A stretch of 64,000 nucleotides of DNA, taken from positions 2,954,501 through 3,018,500 of the forward strand of contig NC_092323.1 in NCBI RefSeq assembly GCF_036785885.1. The letters are read 5' to 3'. The DNA is from Coffea arabica (Eukaryota; Streptophyta; Magnoliopsida; Gentianales; Rubiaceae). The first letter of the stretch is position 1. Every line of letters begins with the position of its first letter. The position numbers and the translations under genes are program-made. The notes below the pieces were generated by a model that was not told the DNA's origin, made no database searches, and was given only the letters and a program-made list of their open reading frames with translations. Positions 59,401 through 64,000 of this stretch are shown in pieces.

Positions 59401-61762
59401 ACTTTTAAAGATGGAAAGCTCAAGATATCCAGGGATGGACTTCTTCTCCACGAGGATGATGATGGACGTGCCATCTCCGGCGACGTCCGTAACAGCTGGG
59501 CCGGCGTATCTCTGCTCCAGGCCCTCTTTGTCATGGAGCATAATTCGGTCTGCGATGCCCTGAAGGTTGTCATTAATTATATATATATTGATGCATGCAC
59601 TTAAATTAACTTATTAACCAACCAGTACTACTGATAATCTCTAATCATGTCACGGCTCAGTACTCGAATATTTAGGAATACACGAATTGGCTTTTGAATA
59701 AATATGGTCTTTAAATATCTATTCTGACTTTTTGTGGTGTTGAATGGAATTAAATTACCGGAGCAGAAGGAATATCCGGAGCTGGGAGACGAGGAATTGT
59801 ATCGGCATGCAAGACTGGTGACTTCTGCTATCATCGCAAAGATCCACACCATTGATTGGACTGTTGAGCTCCTCAAAACCGACACTCTGCATGCAGCAAT
59901 GCGGGCTAATTGGTAACAACTACACACACACATATATATACACACACATATACACACACTACTCCAGTCCTTCCCCTCCTACAAGTGCGTGCCAATGACA
60001 ATGATAAATTATTTTCTCCGTACGTGGTTTCCAGATTCAGCAGTCCAGCATACACCTATGTCAATTCTGAAACAGGGAAATTAATAGCATAAACGATGAC
60101 TAAGAGAACTAAGCATTCAATATATATATATGGCACCGTGAGACAAATACGCAGGTCCCAAAAATGGGGCTCGCATCGCCGGTCTATGTTAAACATTCTC
60201 CCACTATATGTTATACTACTACTAAGCTTCTTATCCGTCATTATTGAATTATTAGCGTCTGAGATCGACTCTGGTTTCTTCAGCAATTTAAATGAACCCA
60301 ATGATAATTGAAAAATAGGTATGGCTTGCTGGGAAAGAAGTTTAAGGATACATTTGGGCACGTTGGAGGAGCCATCCTGAGCGGTCTAGTGGGGCTGAAG
60401 AAGCCTGACAATCATGGGGTACCTTACTCCTTGACTGAGGAATTTGTGAGCGTTTACAGGATGCACTCCCTCCTGCCGGATGACCTTCTCCTCAGAGACA
60501 CCAATGCCGCAACAGGACCCAATAAATCTCCTCCTCTGTCCAAACAGTATGATTACTCTTTAACAGTACTTATTGCTCTGCTTTTAATTAATTAGGCATT
60601 TATACAAAAGAATATCTTCAGCAGCCCATTATACATAACTAATTAATGCTGCCCTATTTCAAAAAGAAAACAGGAAAAGACTGTGTAGTAAGTAAGTAGT
60701 GCAGTACATTCTTTTTTTTTGTATAATAATAAGTTCTCGGTGATCATCCTCATATTGCAGGATTGCCATGCCCAATCTGATCGGTATAAATGGGGAAAAG
60801 GTGTTGTCAGGAATTGGATTCACCAGGCAAATGGTATCAATGGGTCACCAAGCATGTGGAGCACTTGAGCTCTGGAATTATCCTCTGTGGCTCAGGGATG
60901 TTATTCCACAGAATCCGGATGGAACCGAAAGGCCTGATCACGTCGACCTTCCAGCTCTTGAGAGTAAGTTATCAATTGCTTCCTCTCTAGGATTTTTTGG
61001 GGTTTTAATTTGCTTTGGATTCTAGAGAATGATAAAGAGTTTTGAGTTCTAGTTTTGCCTAAAAGAGTATTAATCAAACAGTGATGTGATGTGATGCGTA
61101 TTTGACACTCGGGTGTTATGCGACGCAGTTTTTAGGGACAGGGAAAGAAGCGTAGCTAGATACAATGCTTTCAGGAGGGCCCTCCTGTTAATCCCCATCT
61201 CCAAATGGGAAGACCTCACAGATGATGCTGAATCCATCAAAACTCTTCGTGAGGTCTATGGTAACGATGTTGAGGAGTTGGATTTGTTAGTGGGGCTCAT
61301 GGCAGAGAAAAAGATCAAGGGTTTCGCCATTAGCGAGACAGCATTCATCATATTCGTCGTCATGGCATCGAGGTATGCTTAGGCTAGCAGCAGCAGCAGC
61401 AGTTTATTATAATGTCACTCAAATCAGTTCAATATAGAAAGAATCCTCTCTCACTTAATTTAGTCTTTCTCAGTATAAATAAAGGCTTAATAATCCTCTC
61501 ACAAGCTGAACGTTTGCCATTGGTGTATATCTCCAGGAGACTAGAGGCAGACAGGTTCTTCACAACCAATTTCAACGAGGAGACGTACACCAAGAAAGGT
61601 CTGGAACGGGTGAACACAACTGAGAGCCTGAAAGATGTATTGGACCGCCACTACCCTGAGATGACAAAGAAATGGATGAACTCCAGCAGTGCATTTTCAG
61701 TTTGGGATTCAGCTCCCAATGCTCGAAATCCTATCCCACTTTACCTGCGTGTTCCTCAGTGA
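56461..61762 (+). CDS. DOX1: Fatty-acid alpha-dioxygenase (PIOX/DOX1 type)
   Basis: Ten exons: 56461-56583, 56827-57090, 57553-57702, 57940-58073, 59349-59565, 59767-59912, 60319-60546, 60761-60963, 61129-61372, 61537-61762. All are GT-AG and join in frame to 644 residues, the usual size. The haem enzyme adds O2 at C-2 of fatty acids to give 2-hydroperoxides used in oxylipin defence signalling. Active-site residues are present: distal His168 (FMIHDWIDHLEDT), and Tyr391 and proximal His394 (SVYRMHSLLPD). These equal rice His157, Tyr380 and His383 with a constant offset of 11. Other family blocks are NSWAGVS, KIHTIDWTVELLKT, MGHQACGALELWNYP and GFAISETAF. Intron 4 (1275 bp) carries a transposon. 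DOX1 rather than DOX2 is inferred from overall resemblance. Confidence 0.96.
58169..59271. mobile_element. Mutator-like MITE with 9-bp duplication in DOX intron 4
   Basis: The ends GGGATAATTTCAGAAAC and, from the right in reverse complement, GGGATATTTTCAGAAAC are inverted repeats. Flanks TTAATACTA (58160-58168) and TTAATGCTA (59272-59280) are a 9-bp target duplication with one mismatch, as in Mutator-like elements. It is 1103 bp including a nested 264-bp Stowaway. It sits wholly inside the intron between exons 58073 and 59349. Confidence 0.87.
58291..58554. mobile_element. Stowaway-like MITE, family C (nested)
   Basis: 264 bp with ends CTCCCTCCGTCCCATTTATT and ATGGGACAGAAGGAG and TA flanks (58289-58290 and 58555-58556). 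Internal TTTAGTCATGTTTGGGG differs from families A and B. It is inserted into the left arm of the Mutator-like MITE. Confidence 0.88.
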
Positions 61763-64000
61763 AAGCAAATTAATTATAGCATCAGTTGTACTGCTTTAAG
61801 AAGTTTTGCAGGTGCCATTCGCGCACAAACGTTGTACCGTGTTCTTCGGTTTGAAGGAAACTGTAAACTCTTTCTTGGGCCTCTGCTGTTCTCATTACTG
61901 TTAAGTCGGCCATATACGTAGTTCCAGGCCTTGTTTGGATTGCGTTACCTTTAGGCGCTGTCCTAGCCCGTTCAGATCAATATCCTTTGTTATTTATTTA
62001 TTTATTTTCGAGTGAATTGCTGACATCCACATCTTCTTGTCTTCTTATCTTTCTTATTCTCAAGTAAAGAAGAAAAGGCAAAAGGGGAGTTTGTGTCACA
62101 TAAAACGTTTTATTCTTGCAGTGTTGTGGGCACGAAAATTGAAAACTCCCAAGCATTATGCTTAGTTTAGGAGTTTTATTAGCTTTTCACTTTTTAAGCG
62201 ATTTGCCAAGGAGATCCCAATTCCACCTATACCTATTTAATTTGGTGTTAAAAAGGTTGGAAATACTATTAACTACTAATTGATACTTTCGATTGAAACA
62301 AACCAAAGAACCTACTTCTTGATTGTTGCTGCTTGTGTCTTCATACGCGTTATTACCTACTTTTCGTGTTGGGTAAAACCCAAAGTTACACTGTACTATC
62401 ACCGTAGACTAAACATATGATTAATCATCATACATCAAATATTGGCTTCAAGCCAATATGCATGATAAGTGTTTATGACCAAATTAGTTCAAAAGTTTTT
62501 CAGTTATATACCCGCGGAATCAAGAGTGATTTGTGCGTCCATTTTGAAAAGACTAGCACCTTCAAGACAGTTTCTTGAGGTCTGATTATACCACTTGCTA
62601 TTAATATTGTTTCCTTTTTTTTGTTTGGAGTACAACATTATACGAAATGGTCCTATACTAAGGGGTGAGGGAAGGGGGATGGAGATGGATCAAACTAAGG
62701 CCTTGTTTGGAACCTAAGTTTTTTGCCAAGTTTGTCTGCTACAAGTTTTTTAAAAACTTTAGCTATAGTAATCTCAAAAATTTCTTAAAGTTTTTAAACT
62801 ATACACTTCAAAATATTCAAAAATCTACACATTTCAAAAATTTTTTAAAAAACTTTTACAGTAGGCTAAAATAAAGTTTTAGACAAACTCCCAAAAAACT
62901 CACCTTCTCTAGAAGTGTTTGAAAAATTCTTGAATAGCCAAGGGATTTGGAGCCCCTTACCTACAAAATTCCCTCCCTTGGTGTTTCTAAAACTCGAAGC
63001 GCTTTTTTTTACCATAGTCCAAGGTAGAGTTGCAAACGAATCGAACTGTTCGCGAGTCGCCTGAGTCAAAGTTCAATTCAAATTCGATCAATATCGAGAT
63101 CAAGTTGGCCAAATCGAACTTAAGTTCAAAAATATTAAGATTGTTAGCGCGCGATATATATTTTTTATTTTTTATTTTAATAGTAAAATTACACATATAT
63201 CATTTATATTTTATTATTTATTAAGAAAAAAAATATAATTTTTTTTTTATTTTTTATTTTTTATTTTTTTGAACTCGAACTTTAAATTGGTAGCTCGTCG
63301 AGCTCAAGCTCGAATTGGAGCGTGATAAAACTAAGTCAAGGTTCAACTCGATTAGATCAAAGTTCGACTCGATTCGACTCATTTGCAGCTCTAGTCCAAG
63401 GATTCTACGCTGTAATTGGGGGAGGGTTGGGTGATAAGTTGGGAGAAGTTATAAGTAACAGATTTTAAATTCAAATTTTCTTACTTAAAAAAAAATCTAC
63501 ACCGTGCTTTAATTAATTAAAGAATAAATTTTATATACATTGACAGTGTATATATTATAATCATTGGATAAAAATCTACACAATACTTTAATTAATTAAA
63601 ATATAAATCTTATATTTATTGACAGTGTATATATTACACTTGTTGAATCCATGATATCTGTCAATATAGTAAAAATTAATCTTTAATTTAAAAAAAATTA
63701 AGGAGATGTACTACTTAAGAGTAGTATGATAGTTGAGCATTTTCCTACCCTCTTACTTTTTCTCCCCGTCCCCGGCCGCAGCGATCGAAAGAAATTTCTT
63801 GGGACTATTTTATTTCCAACTCCCCCCAAGACTAAGCTATCCAGCCTGCTTTGCTCCTAACCCTTTTTTATTTCCATGGGTACCCCCTATTCCTTGTGTC
63901 CTTTTCCTTGTTAAAGCATCAAAACTTCAACACAGAAACTTTTTAATACATATTCCCCCTCCTCCGCACTTCAACTCTAGTTTTTGTTTTTCCATTTTTT
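61763..64000. other. Intergenic downstream of the alpha-dioxygenase gene
   Basis: 61763-61900 is the DOX 3' UTR. No further gene is supported to the window end. 62699-62910 is a repeat with CCTTGTTTGGAACCTAAG at its left end and arms of alternating A and T runs. It is similar to 3430-3655 and to the edges of 21769-22840, so it belongs to the same broad hAT-like group. A complete hAT MITE follows at 63025-63393. 63480-63680 contains a short direct repeat (ATTGACAGTGTATATATTA twice, about 80 bp apart). Confidence 0.5.
63025..63393. mobile_element. hAT-type MITE with perfect 8-bp duplication
   Basis: 369 bp with ends TAGAGTTGCAAACGAATCGA and, in reverse complement from the right, TAGAGCTGCAAATGAGTCGA. 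Flanks GTCCAAGG (63017-63024) and GTCCAAGG (63394-63401) are an exact 8-bp target duplication, as for hAT elements. The middle is A/T-rich and there is no coding capacity. Confidence 0.92.

Overview
This is about 64 kb of nuclear DNA from a flowering plant, almost certainly a eudicot. The genes have many short exons with AT-rich GT-AG introns. Every recognisable protein is of a plant type, and the space between genes is AT-rich and full of small inverted-repeat transposons. I cannot name the species. I saw no coding region of an LTR retroelement, LINE or autonomous DNA transposon, and no tRNA, rRNA or CRISPR array.

Layout. 1-7 kb: a small secreted peptide of the PIP/PIPL type (minus strand) between Stowaway-like MITEs. 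7 kb: a conserved plant protein of unknown function (plus). 11-12 kb: an ATL-type RING-H2 ubiquitin ligase, closest in my reading to ATL46 (minus). 14.4-16.8 kb: an LRR receptor-like pseudokinase (minus). 17.9-19.9 kb: a two-exon HIG1-domain mitochondrial protein (minus). 23.1-31.7 kb: the XPG/UVH3 DNA-repair endonuclease, for which I rebuilt 16 exons giving 1523 residues (plus). 31.7-44 kb: a gene-poor tract dominated by a 5.2-kb foldback element (38437-43592) with a perfect 10-bp target duplication and a smaller 1.4-kb palindromic element. 44.2-47.4 kb: a WAT1/MtN21-type EamA transporter in 7 exons (plus). 47.9-51.6 kb: the nuclear serine protease DEG9 in 9 exons (minus), convergent with the transporter. 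56.5-61.8 kb: a fatty-acid alpha-dioxygenase in 10 exons (plus). 62-64 kb: repeats.

The genes do not form one pathway, but two themes recur. Several have defence or stress roles in their families: PIP peptide, ATL ligase, LRR pseudokinase and alpha-dioxygenase. UVH3, the WAT1 transporter, DEG9 and ATL46 also lie close together in Arabidopsis on the related segments At3g28030-28050 and At5g40200-40250, so the window looks like a conserved ancestral block expanded by transposon insertions.

The most unusual object is the 38.4-43.6 kb element. It has long diverged terminal inverted repeats, an interior of about 108-bp tandem units that seem to alternate in two types, flipped copies of those units, and an almost pure A/T core of about 0.85 kb. 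It carries a nested Stowaway and no transposase.
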